From assembly GCF_001570565.1 (NCBI RefSeq), contig NZ_BBXE01000050.1, positions 1 to 58,597 of the forward strand: a stretch of DNA of 58,597 bases, read 5' to 3'. The notes beneath the pieces were generated by a model. That model ran no database searches. It saw only the letters and a list, made by a program, of their open reading frames with translations, and had not been told where the DNA came from. Numbering within the stretch: position 1 is the stretch's first letter; every line of letters starts with the position of its first letter. Source of the stretch: Herbidospora yilanensis. GTDB taxonomy: Bacteria; Actinomycetota; Actinomycetes; Streptosporangiales; Streptosporangiaceae. A program made the translations under genes and the position numbers. This document shows, piece after piece, positions 58,319-58,597 of this stretch.

Positions 58319-58597
58319 CGCGAACTCCTTACCCGAAATTCCTATGGCCTTACTTCTTCGTATCGTGCCGTATCGGGTGTTAATGACACGTGACTGGGCC
58401 CAGGGGAGTCAAACCTGACTTCGTTCAGCGGTGTCAGCTCGTCGTTGAACGGTCTTCGGGAGGCCGGGGTGCTTTGACGCGGGGCTGGGACGGTCTTTGG
58501 CATGGTTTGACCGGCCCTTTCGGGGGTCCGTGACGGTGTCTCGTGATGGCGCGGGCCGGGAGCGGGGGCTGGCGCCGGATGCGGCGGGGGCCGGGGG
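58319..58597. other. Upstream region of acs to window edge
   Basis: The first 30 bp hold the acs ribosome-binding site (CTCCTT at 58325-58330, read on the minus strand). A GTGT-N5-ACAC dyad lies at 58377-58389. The last 150 bp are increasingly G-rich on the given strand; I see no convincing gene start or RNA there. Confidence 0.4.

Noticed and set aside
58377-58389. CRP/GlxR site upstream of acs (GTGT-N5-ACAC)
   Set aside because: The dyad has one base too few compared with the TGTGA-N6-TCACA consensus and lacks the A/T positions.
56567-58393. Long plus-strand open frame opposite acs
   Set aside because: Shadow frame; the minus strand is unmistakably acetyl-CoA synthetase.
1-58597. CRISPR array or rRNA operon
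   Set aside because: No regularly spaced repeats of the right size and no rRNA-like sequence were seen on either strand.

Overview
The window is high-GC actinobacterial chromosome. Evidence for this is the WhiB-family regulator (WblA/WhiB4 type), MarP, paired ArsA-like ATPases, the Holin-X membrane protein, an F420-type LLM oxidoreductase, SARP/BTAD and DUF4429 proteins, and many start codons sitting 6-8 nt behind a TANNNT -10 box (leaderless style). The gene content suggests a filamentous actinomycete, perhaps Streptosporangiales; that placement is inference.

Layout. 0-15.7 kb is accessory chromosome: MMPL transporter, Nudix, aldo/keto reductase with a DUF4429 protein, a large BTAD/NB-ARC regulator, a DrrAB-like ABC exporter, a flavoprotein, a secreted histidine-rich protein, an MFS transporter, an LLM oxidoreductase with a Crp-like regulator, and PhzF. 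15.7-24.3 kb is a conserved block: MBL hydrolase, Nudix, RidA, DUF4177, two ArsA ATPases, wblA/whiB4, a class A PBP, YqeY and a metallophosphoesterase. At 24.4 kb a tRNA-Pro(CGG) carries an integrated element of about 5 kb. It is bounded by an exact 45-bp repeat of the tRNA 3' half, has a decayed tyrosine integrase, and keeps two intact cargo genes: an unrecognised 734-aa protein and a DUF3800 protein. 29.7-37.9 kb holds a PaoABC-like molybdenum hydroxylase, a lipoprotein and a Ser/Thr kinase gene separated by a 1020-bp IS5-type element, then TenA and a CRP regulator. 37.9-45.8 kb holds a TetR/SDR pair with two operators, a prenyl synthase-like gene, a CoA-binding protein with metY and metX, OsmC, a flavoprotein and a secreted protein. 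45.9-58.3 kb holds nth, a CoA-type Nudix, a HEAT protein, marP, a TetR/ABC-F pair, a DUF5937-like regulator/MFS pair, DUF309, an EphE-like hydrolase, a Holin-X protein, a nhaA pseudogene and acs.

The core genes (acs, Holin-X, EphE-like, marP, Nudix, nth, crp, MBL, RidA, DUF4177, ArsA x2, whiB4/wblA, PBP, metallophosphoesterase) match the neighbourhood Rv3667-Rv3683 of Mycobacterium tuberculosis as I recall it. Here it is split by accessory genes, and the MBL-to-metallophosphoesterase block is inverted relative to the rest. The best candidate for something undescribed is the two-gene cargo of the tRNA-Pro island; the secreted histidine-rich protein is second.
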